Positions 19,980 through 28,718 of a DNA stretch of 64,000 bases are shown here, piece by piece. Location: NCBI RefSeq assembly GCF_014639315.1, contig NZ_BMFY01000005.1:186001-250000 (forward strand), read 5' to 3'. Numbering within the stretch: the first letter of the stretch is position 1; each line of letters starts with the position of its first letter. Below the pieces are notes generated by a model, which saw only the letters and a program-made list of their open reading frames with translations, was not told where the DNA came from and searched no databases. Origin of the DNA: Sediminivirga luteola. Its GTDB lineage: Bacteria > Actinomycetota > Actinomycetes > Actinomycetales > Brevibacteriaceae. The position numbers and the translations under genes are program-made.

Positions 19980-20605
19980 CAGAAACCGCCCCCCAGGATG
20001 CCGGAGGGCAGATTCAGGCCGAGCGCCACGGCGAAGGCCAGGTAGACGATGCTGCTGACCGTGAGCGCCACGGTGAGATCCATCAGGGGCCGGGTCGAGC
20101 CCATCCCCCGTGCCACGCACCAGAACAGGAGCGCCGCCGCGAGGATCCAGCCGAGCACGGTCAGCAGCGCCGCGAAGGCGAAGAAGCCCCCGGCGGCCCA
20201 CGCCACGCAACGCCAGTCGGAGAACGTCCGGTAGGGCACCCGGGCGGCCTCCTCGGCCGCACGGCGCTCCTCATCCGAGACGTCCTCGTGCTCGGCGTAG
20301 GTCGCCGGGTGCGCCGGCTCGGGGCTGCGCAGATAGGAGACCGCCAGGAGCACGGAGATCACGTATCCGGCGATCGCGATGAGCGCGGGGAAGAACGCCG
20401 GGCCCGGCGGATCGGTGCCTTCGGGCACCCGCATGGTCAGGATGCCCACCAGCAGATAGGTGGAGAAGCCGGCCAGGATGAGCGGGACGACGAGTCCCGA
20501 GCGTCCATGCCACCAGGAGCCGGCCGCGCCCCGCGCGCCCGGGTGCCCGTCGTGTCCTTCGCCGCCGGCGGTCCGGGCCGGGGCATGCGTGCTGTTCGGA
20601 TTCAC
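19979..20605 (-). CDS. tctB: Tripartite tricarboxylate transporter, small membrane subunit TctB
   Basis: 208 residues from GTG 20605, which overlaps the tctC stop by four bases (GTGA); the open frame continues upstream but within tctC. Four hydrophobic segments: GLVVPLILAGFSTYLLVGI, FPALIAIAGYVISVLLAVSY, AAGGFFAFAALLTVLGWILA and VSSIVYLAFAVALGLNLPSG, with the FFPxLIA motif of the TctB family. There is an unusually long polar loop (ATYAEHEDVSDEERRAAEEA) between helices 2 and 3, and a hydrophilic N-terminus of about 30 residues. Confidence 0.88.
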
Positions 20606-21663
20606 AGTCCCAGCTCCTCGATCAGCGCGGTCGTGCGTGCCTGGTCCTCGTCGATGAACTCCAGCAGTTCCGGCCCCGTGAGGAATGAGTCCTCCCAGCG
20701 GTTGCGCTGCAGGGACTCCTGCCATTCGGCGGACTCGCGCGTCTCGGCGACGATGGCCTCCAGTTCCGCGAACTCCTCGTCGGTGATGCCCGGCGGCGCC
20801 AGCAGCCCTCGCCAGTTCACCAGATCGACGGCATAGCCCAGCTCGCTCAGCGTGGGGATGTCCACGCCCTCGAGGCGTTCGGGCGAGGAGACGGCCAGGG
20901 CCTTGACCCGCCCGGCGGCGATCTGATCCTCGACCTCGTTGTATCCGGTCACGGCGACATCGGTCGTGCCGGCCAGCAGGGTCTGGATGGCCTCGCCGCC
21001 GCCGGACTTCGGGATGAACGTGATCTCACTGGCCGGAAGGTCCTGGTCCAGGGCCAGCTGCGCGATGATGAGATGGTCGATCGAACCGGCCGAGCCGCCG
21101 GTCCACACGATGCCGTCGGGATCCTCGCTCCAGGCGGCGATGAGGTCCTCCATCGAGTCATAAGGGGCGTCCGCGGAAACGACGAGGGCGTTGTAGTCCT
21201 CGGCGATGCGGGCGATGGGCCGGGTGTCGCTCAAGTCCACGGGGGAGTCGTTGAGCGCGATGCCGCCGAGCATGACCGCGCCGGTGGCCATGATGGTGTT
21301 GGCCTGGCCGTGCATAGTGCTGAAGGTGCTCAGGCCGATGGTGCCGCCCGCGCCGGGGATGTTGACCACCTGGACGTTGTTCACGATGCCGGCGCCGCGC
21401 ATGGCCTGCTGCTGTTCGCGGGCGAAGGAGTCCCAGCCGCCGCCCACGCCCGCGGGGGCGATCACGGTCAGCGCGGCGCGCAGGTCGTTCCCTGCGCTGG
21501 CGGACTGGAAGGAGAACACGGTGGCGGCCGTGATCGAGACCGCCGCGACCACCGCGTAGACGGCCATGCCGATCCGCCGGCCGGGGCGGCGGTTCCCGGG
21601 TGGCGCGGCCGGTTCGGCCGGGGCTGCACCGCCAGGAGGAGGCTGGTCATGCTGAGGGGACAT
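20602..21663 (-). CDS. tctC: Tripartite tricarboxylate transporter substrate-binding protein TctC
   Basis: 353 residues from ATG 21663; an in-frame GTG at 21690 is an alternative with no better ribosome site. A Pro/Ala-rich cytoplasmic start precedes one hydrophobic segment (IGMAVYAVVAAVSITAATVF) that acts as signal or anchor; there is no lipobox Cys. The mature part has the Bug/TctC fold motifs: VIAPAGVGGGWDSFAR at its start, NIPGAGGTIGLS, WTGGSAGSIDHL, and FIPKSGGGEAIQTLLAGTTD. First gene of tctCBA. No TctDE-type two-component system is adjacent, unlike the classic locus, so control is by another route. Confidence 0.9.
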   Translation of the reverse strand: MSPQHDQPPPGGAAPAEPAAPPGNRRPGRRIGMAVYAVVAAVSITAATVFSFQSASAGNDLRAALTVIAPAGVGGGWDSFAREQQQAMRGAGIVNNVQVVNIPGAGGTIGLSTFSTMHGQANTIMATGAVMLGGIALNDSPVDLSDTRPIARIAEDYNALVVSADAPYDSMEDLIAAWSEDPDGIVWTGGSAGSIDHLIIAQLALDQDLPASEITFIPKSGGGEAIQTLLAGTTDVAVTGYNEVEDQIAAGRVKALAVSSPERLEGVDIPTLSELGYAVDLVNWRGLLAPPGITDEEFAELEAIVAETRESAEWQESLQRNRWEDSFLTGPELLEFIDEDQARTTALIEELGL

Positions 21664-21814
21664 CGATGTACTCTCACTTCCGGTTGTCACATCGTCGTGC
21701 CAGGGTGTGAATCACATCATAAGGCGCCGGACGGACGATGAGGCGCGTTCCTGCCCGGCGGCTTGGGCAGGCCGTGGGCGCGCCCGGCGCGCACATGGCG
21801 CCCTGCCGGCGGGT

Positions 21815-21820
21815 TAGGCT
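21815..21820 (+). promoter_or_regulatory. -10 box, universal stress protein gene
   Basis: TAGGCT about 55 bases upstream of the ATG at 21875; the resulting leader contains the AGGAGG Shine-Dalgarno. Confidence 0.4.
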
Positions 21821-21874
21821 CAGGGCAGATGGCGGTCGCACGCTGTTCCGGCGTGCCGTGAGACAGGAGGGACC

Positions 21875-22243
21875 ATGACAGTTCTGGTGGGCCGCACGAC
21901 CACGCGGGAAAGCGAGGCGGCGGTGCAGGAAGCACTCGCCGAGGCGAAGCGGCGCGGGACGGATCTGGTGATCTTCGACCTCGACGGGCCGCCGGTGGAG
22001 GGAAGCCGCGAGGAGGCGGTGGACATCGACGGCGTGGCGGTGCGCTACCGCGGCAGGGACGAGCGCAACAACGATCCGGCCGGAGAGCTCCTGGACGCCG
22101 CCGTGGCACTCGGGGCCGACGTGATCGTGATCGGCATCCGGCACCGCTCGCCGGTGGGCAAGCTGCTGCTGGGCTCCAACGCCCAGGAGATCCTGCTGGA
22201 GGCGGACGTGCCGGTGCTGGCGGTCAAAGCGCCCAAAGAGTGA
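21875..22243 (+). CDS. Universal stress protein (UspA family)
   Basis: 122 residues, shorter than the usual 140-160. The C-terminal ATP-site signature is visible as GADVIVIGIRHRSPVGKLLLGS, with DVPVLAVKA at the end as in all Usp domains. The N-terminal strand TVLVGRTTTRESEAAVQEAL lacks the usual long loop between strand 1 and helix 1. Likely a nucleotide-binding stress protein of unknown specific role. AGGAGG sits five bases before the ATG. Its stop overlaps the MFS gene start (GTGA at 22240), so the two are coupled. Confidence 0.88.
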   Translation: MTVLVGRTTTRESEAAVQEALAEAKRRGTDLVIFDLDGPPVEGSREEAVDIDGVAVRYRGRDERNNDPAGELLDAAVALGADVIVIGIRHRSPVGKLLLGSNAQEILLEADVPVLAVKAPKE

Positions 22244-23487
22244 CCGGTTCCCCGGGGCCGGGCGGAGCCGGCCGTCACTGGCTGTGGTACCTGGTCGGCG
22301 CCGCAGTGCTGACCCAGACGGCGCTCAACCTGGTCCGCCCGGTGACGAGCTATCTGCTGCTCGAACTCGGCGCCGATGCCGGGGTGATCGGCCTGACCAC
22401 CGCGGCCTACGCGTTGCTGCCGGTGGTCGCGGTCATGTGGCTCGGCAGGCTGGCCGAACGGACCCGGCGCCTGTCCCGGCTCATGCTGGCCGCCGGCGCG
22501 GTGCTGGCGGCCGGCTGCGCGCTGCTGGGCCTGGCCGCGTCCATCCCGGTCGTGGTCCTGGCCAGTGTCGTCCTGGGCTGCGGGCATCTGCTGTTCACGA
22601 TCGCGGGTCAGTCCTCGGTAGCGCGGTACTCCCCGCCGGAAGCGCTCGATCGGGGTTTCGGCTGGTTCACGGCGGCATTCGCCTTCGGCCAGTTCGCCGG
22701 GCCGCTGCTGGGCGGCTTGCTGCTGGGCAGCGCGCTGGCGCCGGGGGAGCGGCTGGAGCACATCGCCGGGGCGATGTGGCTCGGTGCCGGGCTCTCACTC
22801 CTGATGGTGCCCCTGATGATCCCGCTGCTGCGTGCACAGCGGCCACGTCGCGGCGCCGGTTCCGATGCGGGCGCCTCCGCCGCTACGGCCGGCGCCGGCC
22901 CTGAACGAGCGGCCGGGCAGGAGAAGCCGACGGCCTGGCGGATCCTGCGCCGTCCCGGGATCCCCTCGCACATGGCGGCCTCACTGGCGCTGCTGGCGAT
23001 GGCCGATCTGCTCATCGCGTTCCTGCCGCTGGTCGGCGAGGAACGCGGGGTCTCGCCGATGTGGGTCGGCGTGCTGCTGGCGATCCGCGCCGGCGCGTCC
23101 ATCGTCTCGCGCGTGCTGCTGGGCTGGCTGGTGGCCCGCCTGGGCCGGCCGCTGCTGGTCACGCTGAGCCTGCTGGGTGCCGGGACCGCGTTCGTCCTGG
23201 TGCCGCCCATGCTTGCGCAGCTCATCGTGGCGGCGGTGCTGATGGCGATCGGCGGGTTCTTCCTGGGGCTGGGCCAGCCGCTGACGATGACGCTGGTGAC
23301 GAAGGACGTCCCGGGCAGCTGGCGCAGCGCCGCCCTGGCGCTGCGGCTGATGGGCAACCGGGTCGGGCAGGTCGTGCTGCCCTTGGCCGCGGGCGCGCTG
23401 GCGGCGCCCCTGGGCCCGGCCGGCGCCATCTGGTTCGGCTGCGGCCTGCTGGCGATCTGCGGCACGGAGAAACTGCTGCGCCGGTGA
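22240..23487 (+). CDS. MFS transporter
   Basis: 415 residues from GTG 22240. Twelve hydrophobic segments; motif A-like loop MWLGRLAERTRRLSRL between helices 2 and 3, and a second copy LGWLVARLGRP in the C-terminal half. The central cytoplasmic loop is Ala/Gly/Pro-rich. Resembles drug/metabolite exporters of the major facilitator superfamily; substrate is not predictable. Translationally coupled to the Usp gene, an arrangement that may tie expression to stress. Converges on the glycosyltransferase operon, 22 bases apart, with no obvious terminator hairpin between. Confidence 0.85.
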   Translation: MTGSPGPGGAGRHWLWYLVGAAVLTQTALNLVRPVTSYLLLELGADAGVIGLTTAAYALLPVVAVMWLGRLAERTRRLSRLMLAAGAVLAAGCALLGLAASIPVVVLASVVLGCGHLLFTIAGQSSVARYSPPEALDRGFGWFTAAFAFGQFAGPLLGGLLLGSALAPGERLEHIAGAMWLGAGLSLLMVPLMIPLLRAQRPRRGAGSDAGASAATAGAGPERAAGQEKPTAWRILRRPGIPSHMAASLALLAMADLLIAFLPLVGEERGVSPMWVGVLLAIRAGASIVSRVLLGWLVARLGRPLLVTLSLLGAGTAFVLVPPMLAQLIVAAVLMAIGGFFLGLGQPLTMTLVTKDVPGSWRSAALALRLMGNRVGQVVLPLAAGALAAPLGPAGAIWFGCGLLAICGTEKLLRR

Positions 23488-23509
23488 CCGCTCGCCCGCC
23501 CGCCCGTGC

Positions 23510-25066
23510 TCACCGTTCGCGGTACGAACCCTCCGCCGGCAGCACGTCCGGGGAAGGGGCGCCGCGTCGGCGCGCGCTCCAGCGGCCTGCGGCGAACAGG
23601 ATCACCGCCACGGTGACCGCGATCGCCGGCCAGTAGGTGTAGCGGAAATGCGTGGCCGGGATGATGGGGAAGTAGCCCACCATGTACACCGCGGCGGAGG
23701 ATGTCAGCAGCGCGACCTCGGCGCGGAACGCGGGCATGAGGCGAGGCCGTGCGGCGGCGATCAGCAGGGCCACGGCGCCGGCCAGCCAGAACCACGGCTT
23801 GAACAGCCAGGGAAGCCCCTCGACGCCGATGCCGACGACGTAGAACCGCTGAGTGCGATCCGCCAGCCTGTCCTGCGCCCCCAGGCCCACCGGCTCGGCG
23901 TCGGCGCTGCCCCAGGAGAGTTCCCAGTACTCGACGCTGGAATCGGCCAGGTACTCGGCGAAGGTCGCCGCGCGGTAGCTGAGGTACCGTCCCGGCGAGG
24001 TGATGACGGTCTCCAGCCAGAGGGCGCGCAACTCCTGTTGATAGTCGATCGGGGAGAACGGACGGCCGTCCGCGCCGCGGCCGTAGCACGCCCAGTAGGC
24101 ATTCCAGATCTGATTGCGCTCCCGGCAGCCTGGCCTGGCCTCGTTGATCTTGTCTTTGAGCTCCTGCGGGGCGCTGCTGGCATTCAGCTCCGAGGGCGGC
24201 ACGGAGAACATGACGTCGTCCAGCAGGACCTGGGAGAGCTGGTCCGTGGGCTGGACGTCGTAGGCGCGGTCGACGGCGCTGCCAGTCAGCTGCACCCCGG
24301 CCAGGAATGCCAGCCCGGTGCCGGCCACGGCGGTGGCGTAACGCCACAGCGGCACCCGCGGCGCCCCCGCTCCCGCGGCGTTCCCGGCCCCGCTGCGTCG
24401 TCGATGCCTCTCCCGGCGGGCCTGCCACAGCTGCGCGAGCTGCCAGGCCAGGTAGAACACGACCGGCAGCACCGCGAACAGCGCGTTCTTGCGCACCGCA
24501 GCGGCATAGATCAGGAACAGCAGGCTCGGGGCGAGCAGGAGGAACGTCCACGGCCGCCGCCAGCGCACCCAGAACAGCAGGATCACGCCGCACAGCAGCG
24601 CGACGGCCATCTGGGTGTCCTTCCAGAGCGTGCCGGCCTGGGAGAGCACATGCGGCAGCAGAGGGAAGACGACGCCGGCTAAGGACCATGCCCGGCTGCC
24701 GGTGCGGTCCACGACGTAGCACGAGAGCAGCCAGCCGCCAGCGAACAACAGGAACACCTGGAGCAGCAGCAGCCCCTCCAGCGAACCGGTGGTGTCGTAG
24801 ATGAGCTTCCACAGCGCGCTCATCACCGGCGGATGCCAGTCGTCGAAGGGGATCTCGCCCAGGGCCTGGCGGGCTTGGTGCGTGATGTCGACGTTCGCCC
24901 GGCCGGGCGCATTCGCCTTGACCACGAACGCCGCGCCGGGCAGCTGGAGCACCGCCAGCAGGATCAGCCAGGGCAGGCTCGGCCCGGGCGCACGCACGAA
25001 ACCCGCCACCGCACGCGCCGGCCGGGAGATCCAGCCGGGCCAGATGAGACGCCCCTCAGCGCTCAT
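23510..25066 (-). CDS. Polytopic membrane protein, putative GT-C-type glycosyltransferase
   Basis: 518 residues with about 10-11 hydrophobic segments. The first external loop carries FDDWHPPVMSALWKL, similar in place and character to the acidic/His loop of lipid-linked-sugar GT-C enzymes (DD/WHPP pattern). A large external loop (about residues 260-390) contains two paired Cys candidates (GCRERNQIWNAYWACYG). Last gene of the minus-strand operon with a GT2 enzyme and GtrA; its ATG overlaps the GtrA stop (ATGA at 25063-25066). The trio fits transfer of a polyprenyl-linked sugar onto a surface polymer or protein. GT-C assignment is inferred from topology and context. Confidence 0.7.
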   Translation of the reverse strand: MSAEGRLIWPGWISRPARAVAGFVRAPGPSLPWLILLAVLQLPGAAFVVKANAPGRANVDITHQARQALGEIPFDDWHPPVMSALWKLIYDTTGSLEGLLLLQVFLLFAGGWLLSCYVVDRTGSRAWSLAGVVFPLLPHVLSQAGTLWKDTQMAVALLCGVILLFWVRWRRPWTFLLLAPSLLFLIYAAAVRKNALFAVLPVVFYLAWQLAQLWQARRERHRRRSGAGNAAGAGAPRVPLWRYATAVAGTGLAFLAGVQLTGSAVDRAYDVQPTDQLSQVLLDDVMFSVPPSELNASSAPQELKDKINEARPGCRERNQIWNAYWACYGRGADGRPFSPIDYQQELRALWLETVITSPGRYLSYRAATFAEYLADSSVEYWELSWGSADAEPVGLGAQDRLADRTQRFYVVGIGVEGLPWLFKPWFWLAGAVALLIAAARPRLMPAFRAEVALLTSSAAVYMVGYFPIIPATHFRYTYWPAIAVTVAVILFAAGRWSARRRGAPSPDVLPAEGSYRER

Positions 25067-25782
25067 CGGCGTCGCCTCCTTCGGATCGTGCGGTCCGCGC
25101 CGGCCGGCGGCTGTTTCCCCTGGGTCCCGTTCGCCCCGCCGCCTGGATGCAGTGGTTCAGGCCCGGTATCCGAACCAGGCACTACCACCGTCCGGTCGCT
25201 CGGGCGGGAGACCGGCGCAGCGGCAGCGGACTCGTCCCTCGCTTCGGCGTCATCGGCCGCGGCGTCCGGCGGTGCGGGCCGCTCCTTGAACACCCAGCTG
25301 CGGTAGGCGAAGAACCGGAACGACATGGCCAGCGCGGTGCCCAGGACGTTCGCGGAGATGTTGTAGCTGATGGGATCGCGCAGACCGAGGAGATACCAGG
25401 TCACGCCGAGCGGCAGCAGCGCCAGCCCCATGGACAGGATGTTCACCAGCACGAAGAGCGCCAGCCCGCGCAGATTCGAGCCGGTGTCCCGGTGCCCGTA
25501 CGTGAACAGCCGGTTGCCCACCCACGCGACGCCGATCGCCACCACGGTCGCGATGCCACGGGCCAGCAGGGGGCCGTCGGGCATCGCGGGGCCCAGCAGG
25601 CCGGGGATGCCGTAGACGAGGAGATTGGAGATGCCCACCTCCACCACGAAGGCGATGCCGCCGACCAGCAGGAAACTTGTCACCTCATGGCCGAGGCCGC
25701 GCCGCTTCCGGGGCGGGCGGTGGGTGACGGCGGTCTGAGCGGCGGCGTCCTCGACCCCGCCGGTGTGCTCCTGTGCGCTCAT
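25063..25782 (-). CDS. GtrA family protein
   Basis: 239 residues. Four hydrophobic helices of the GtrA fold: VTSFLLVGGIAFVVEVGISN, an ARGIATVVAIGVAWVGNRLF segment with the conserved NR.FTY motif, ALFVLVNILSMGLALLPLGV, and ISANVLGTALAMSFRFFAYR with the F..R.WVF ending. GtrA proteins are thought to flip polyprenyl-phosphate sugars across the membrane. Unlike typical members (about 130-150 residues) it has a hydrophilic C-terminal tail of some 70 residues ending in a basic run. Sits between a GT2 synthase and a GT-C-like protein, as in O-antigen or teichoic-acid glucosylation loci. Confidence 0.85.
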   Translation of the reverse strand: MSAQEHTGGVEDAAAQTAVTHRPPRKRRGLGHEVTSFLLVGGIAFVVEVGISNLLVYGIPGLLGPAMPDGPLLARGIATVVAIGVAWVGNRLFTYGHRDTGSNLRGLALFVLVNILSMGLALLPLGVTWYLLGLRDPISYNISANVLGTALAMSFRFFAYRSWVFKERPAPPDAAADDAEARDESAAAAPVSRPSDRTVVVPGSDTGPEPLHPGGGANGTQGKQPPAGADRTIRRRRRR

Positions 25783-25802
25783 GGACGTGCCTTGCGCCGG
25801 CC

Positions 25803-26840
25803 TCAGCCGATGCCGTGCCCGCCGGCAGCCGGACGGGTCGTCACACCGGGAACGGGCACCTGCGCGGCCGGGGTCGGCACCGGCGGCTCCAGGTTCAGGT
25901 AGTGCAGCCGGGCGCTCTCGCGGCGGGCGCGGCGCAGCCCGTCCAGGATGAGACCGACCCCGCCCATCAGGAAGGCCAGTCCCATCAGGGCGGCCGCCAG
26001 GATCGCGGTCGGCAGCCGCGGGACCAGCCCGGTCTGGAAGAACTCCACCACGACCGGTAGTCCCAGCGCCAGGGAGAGCAGCGCGAACAGCAGCGTGAGC
26101 GCGCCGTAGAACGCCGTCGGCCGCTCATGCCGCAGCAGCTGGGCGAGCAGCCCCAGGATGCGGAACCCGTCCTTGAAGGTGGACAGCTTGCTCTCGCTGC
26201 CCGGCGGGCGGTCCCGGAAGCCCACGGGATGCTCGGCGCACGGGAGCCGCAACGCCATCATGTGCACGGTCAGCTCGGTCTCGATCTCGAACTGCTTGGA
26301 GATGGCGGGGAAGGATTTCACGAAGCGCCGGGAGAACACCCGGTACCCGGAGAGCATGTCAGTGACCTCGGACTTGAACAGCCAGCCGGTGAGGCGGTTG
26401 AACATCCGGTTGCCGAACTCGTGGCCGGGACGGTAGGAACTCGTCTCGCCAGTGTCCTGCCGCACGCCGAGCACATGATCGTAGGGGCCCTCGAGCAGCA
26501 GCTGGATCATCGCCGGCAGGTCCGCCGCTTCGTAGGTGTCGTCGCCGTCGATGGTGACGTAGACGTCGGCGTCGATGTCCGCGAAGGCGCGGCGGACGAC
26601 GTTCCCCTTGCCCTTGAAGGTCTCCCGGCGCAGCACCGCCCCGGCCGCGAGGGCCACCTCGGCGGTCCGATCGGTGCTGTTGTTGTCGTAGACGTAGACC
26701 GTCATCCCGGGAACGGCGGCCTTCAGATCGGCCACGACCTTCCCGATCGTCACTTCCTCGTTGTGGCACGGGACGATCGCGGCGATGCGCAGGCCGCCCT
26801 GAGCGGGCGCGTGAGGGGAAGCCTCCTGGCTAGCGGACAA
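25803..26840 (-). CDS. Family 2 glycosyltransferase (polyprenyl-phosphate sugar synthase-like)
   Basis: 345 residues from TTG 26840, preferred because AGGAAAGG lies seven bases upstream; ATG 26858 is in frame but overlaps that ribosome site and has none itself. GT-A fold motifs: AAIVPCHNEEVTIGKVV, YDNNSTDRTAEVA, KGKGNVVRRAF, the DXD-type TIDGDDTYE, GVRQDTGETSSYRPGHEFGN and MLSGYRVFSRRF. Two C-terminal membrane helices (FYGALTLLFALLSLALGLPV; AILAAALMGLAFLMGGVGLI) as in GtrB/DPM-like enzymes. Likely makes a polyprenyl-phosphate sugar on the inner leaflet, for GtrA to flip. Confidence 0.88.
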   Translation of the reverse strand: MSASQEASPHAPAQGGLRIAAIVPCHNEEVTIGKVVADLKAAVPGMTVYVYDNNSTDRTAEVALAAGAVLRRETFKGKGNVVRRAFADIDADVYVTIDGDDTYEAADLPAMIQLLLEGPYDHVLGVRQDTGETSSYRPGHEFGNRMFNRLTGWLFKSEVTDMLSGYRVFSRRFVKSFPAISKQFEIETELTVHMMALRLPCAEHPVGFRDRPPGSESKLSTFKDGFRILGLLAQLLRHERPTAFYGALTLLFALLSLALGLPVVVEFFQTGLVPRLPTAILAAALMGLAFLMGGVGLILDGLRRARRESARLHYLNLEPPVPTPAAQVPVPGVTTRPAAGGHGIG

Positions 26841-27052
26841 GCGTTCACCTTTCCTCATGTAATACGACCGCCGCGTTGATGCTCGCTGTTGGGCATCAAG
26901 CATCTCTCTAGGCTGGGCACTTGGCATACCCGCGTAGAGCTTACCGGAGCATGATGTGCTGGGCACCGTGAAGACTCGGCCAGCGGGCACCTAGGAGAAA
27001 GACCGGCCGTGGCGGAGGGTCAGGCGCAGGGTCAGACCCGCGCCGCCGATAG

Positions 27053-27112
27053 TTCCGGGGGCGTGCACTAATTCCGCGTGAGTTCACCGGGAATTAGTGC
27101 ACACCCTCGGAA
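27053..27112. repeat. 23-bp near-perfect inverted repeat, unexplained
   Basis: Arms 27053-27075 and 27090-27112 are complementary with two G-U-type differences; the core GTGCACTAATTCC is perfect. Spacer 14 bases. No U-run, so a plain terminator is unlikely. The A/T-containing core differs from the surrounding composition. Could be a repetitive extragenic palindrome, a MITE-like remnant or a regulator site. Confidence 0.6.
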
Positions 27113-27149
27113 ACACGTCCGGTGGCTCTGCCATGTGAGGGCACGAAGA

Positions 27150-27181
27150 AGCCGCGGCCGGGAAGAATCCCGGCCGCGGCT
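27150..27181 (-). terminator. Terminator of MetE-like gene
   Basis: Perfect 14-bp stem (AGCCGCGGCCGGGA) with loop AGAA, about 87 bases beyond the stop of the MetE-like gene; on the minus strand it is followed by CTTCTTCG. Confidence 0.65.
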
Positions 27182-27267
27182 CTGGTTCGCGTGGAAGGGG
27201 GCGCAGGACCGGACGCAAACCGGTCCGGTGACGCGCAGGAGGCTCTAGAAGGCCTGGCGAGGAGAAT

Positions 27268-28467
27268 CTAGAAGCGCGTGGACGCCAGTTCGGCGCCGGC
27301 GACGAGCGTCTCCAGTTTGGCGTGGGCGATCTGCGGGTGGATGCGGCCGCCCAGCCCGCAGTCGGTGGAGGCGACGACGTTCTCCGGCCCCACCAGCCGG
27401 GCGAAGCGCTCGATCCGGTCGGCGACCAGCTCGGGATGCTCCACCACATTGGTGGCGTGGGAGACGATGCCCGGGATGATGTGCTTGCCCTCCGGCAGGG
27501 TGGTGTCCTCCCAGATGCGCCACTCGTGCTCGTGCCGGACGTTGGCCGCTTCGAAGGTGTAACCGGCGGCGTTGATCTGCAGCACCAGGTCGACGATGTC
27601 CGCGAAGGGAAGATCGGTGACGTGCGGGCCGTGCCAGGAACCCCAGCAGGTGTGGAAGCGCACCTGCTCCTCGGGGATGCCGCGCAGGGCGTGATTGAGC
27701 GCCTCGATGCGGATCTGGGTGAACGCCCGGTACTCCTCGACCGTGGGTTCCGGGTTGATCTGGTCCCAGTTCTCCGCGATGGAGGGATCGTCGATCTGCA
27801 CGGTCAGGCCGGCCTCGGTGATGGCGAGGTACTCCTCGCGCAGCACATCGGCCCATGCCCAGATGAACTCCTCCTCGCTGGCGTAGTGCTTGTTCTCGAT
27901 CCGGGCGGCCGAACCGGGCGCCAGCGAGTTGAGGTAGCCGTCGCTGATGGCGTACCCGGCGGCCTCCAGGCCCGCCTTCACATTGGCGATGTCCCGCTGC
28001 ACCTGCTCCTGGCCGGTGTAGCTGATCGGGCCGGTGGCGGCGGGGAACTGCGCGGGCGGACCAGTGGTGATGCCGGAGTTCGGGTCCGTGTACGCGTCCT
28101 CGAACAGCCGGCGGTCCCGGCGGTCGCCGAAGCTGGTCAGCTTGATGTTGCCGGGCTCGGAGCGGACGGCCGGCTGCTCCCACAGCTCGGCGCCGGTCAG
28201 CTCCAGACCGCCGGTGCGGGCGAAGACGTAGTGCCACCAGGCGCCGTAGTCGATCTCATTGGCCATGGCGTGCCCGTACTCCCCGTCGTTGGGGATCGAG
28301 ATGCCGAGGTCCTTCTGCCGCTTCACCAGGTCGATGACGGAGTCGCGCAGCAGCGCCTCATAACCCGGGACGTCCTGCGGGTTCTCCTTGCGCGCCGCGG
28401 TCGCGGCGATGAGCTCCTTGGTGCGCGGCAGGGAGCCGGCGTGACTGGTGCGGATGGGTGTGGCCAT
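27268..28467 (-). CDS. MetE C-terminal-like zinc methyltransferase family protein
   Basis: 399 residues: a single cobalamin-independent methionine synthase catalytic barrel without the N-terminal half of MetE (full MetE is about 750). Zinc ligands are present: His272 and Cys274 in FHTCWGSWHG and Cys370 in ASTDCGLGGR, plus the family's SHAGSLPRT opening and EAANVRHEHEW strand. Stand-alone members include archaeal-type methionine synthases and epoxyalkane:coenzyme M transferases, so the thiol acceptor is uncertain. No SAM or cobalamin riboswitch is recognisable upstream. It lies downstream of purL on the same strand, separated by a terminator-like hairpin. Cytoplasmic. Confidence 0.85.
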   Translation of the reverse strand: MATPIRTSHAGSLPRTKELIAATAARKENPQDVPGYEALLRDSVIDLVKRQKDLGISIPNDGEYGHAMANEIDYGAWWHYVFARTGGLELTGAELWEQPAVRSEPGNIKLTSFGDRRDRRLFEDAYTDPNSGITTGPPAQFPAATGPISYTGQEQVQRDIANVKAGLEAAGYAISDGYLNSLAPGSAARIENKHYASEEEFIWAWADVLREEYLAITEAGLTVQIDDPSIAENWDQINPEPTVEEYRAFTQIRIEALNHALRGIPEEQVRFHTCWGSWHGPHVTDLPFADIVDLVLQINAAGYTFEAANVRHEHEWRIWEDTTLPEGKHIIPGIVSHATNVVEHPELVADRIERFARLVGPENVVASTDCGLGGRIHPQIAHAKLETLVAGAELASTRF

Positions 28468-28641
28468 GTTCTAGCGCTCCTCGTGATACGTCGTCGTGCG
28501 GGGGAAAAGGGCGTTCGCGCGAGGGTCCCGGCCGGTAGCGGCCCGGTCGCGCACTCGTGTGAAGTCAATCCTCTCAGCAGTCACACGCGCACGCTCACCG
28601 TCATAAACGGCAATGCATCCACCGTGCCGACGGGTAAGCGA

Positions 28642-28693
28642 ACGGCCGCCGGCGGCAGGGCTCCCGAAGAGTTCCCGTGCCACCGGCGGCCGT
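28642..28693 (-). terminator. Terminator of purL
   Basis: Long hairpin 26 bases past the purL stop. The outer stem ACGGCCGCCGG pairs with its complement (one G-U, one bulge), and an inner CTC/GGAG stem closes a UUCG-type loop on the minus strand. Confidence 0.6.
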
Positions 28694-28718
28694 AGGCCTC
28701 GCATGCCAGCTGCCCGCT

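Larger units (their letters stand above)
26841..27267. other. 427-base intergenic region with two inverted repeats
   Basis: Contains the upstream region of the glycosyltransferase operon (minus) at its left and the end of the MetE-like gene at its right. It holds a 23-bp inverted repeat at 27053-27112 and a terminator hairpin at 27150-27181. No credible reading frame. Confidence 0.6.

Noticed and set aside
27053-27112. Insertion-sequence terminal repeats
   Set aside because: Arms are only 14 bases apart with no transposase and no target duplication; kept as an unexplained inverted repeat instead.
28468-28718. SAM or cobalamin riboswitch before the MetE-like gene
   Set aside because: No recognisable conserved core; the only strong structure is the purL terminator hairpin.
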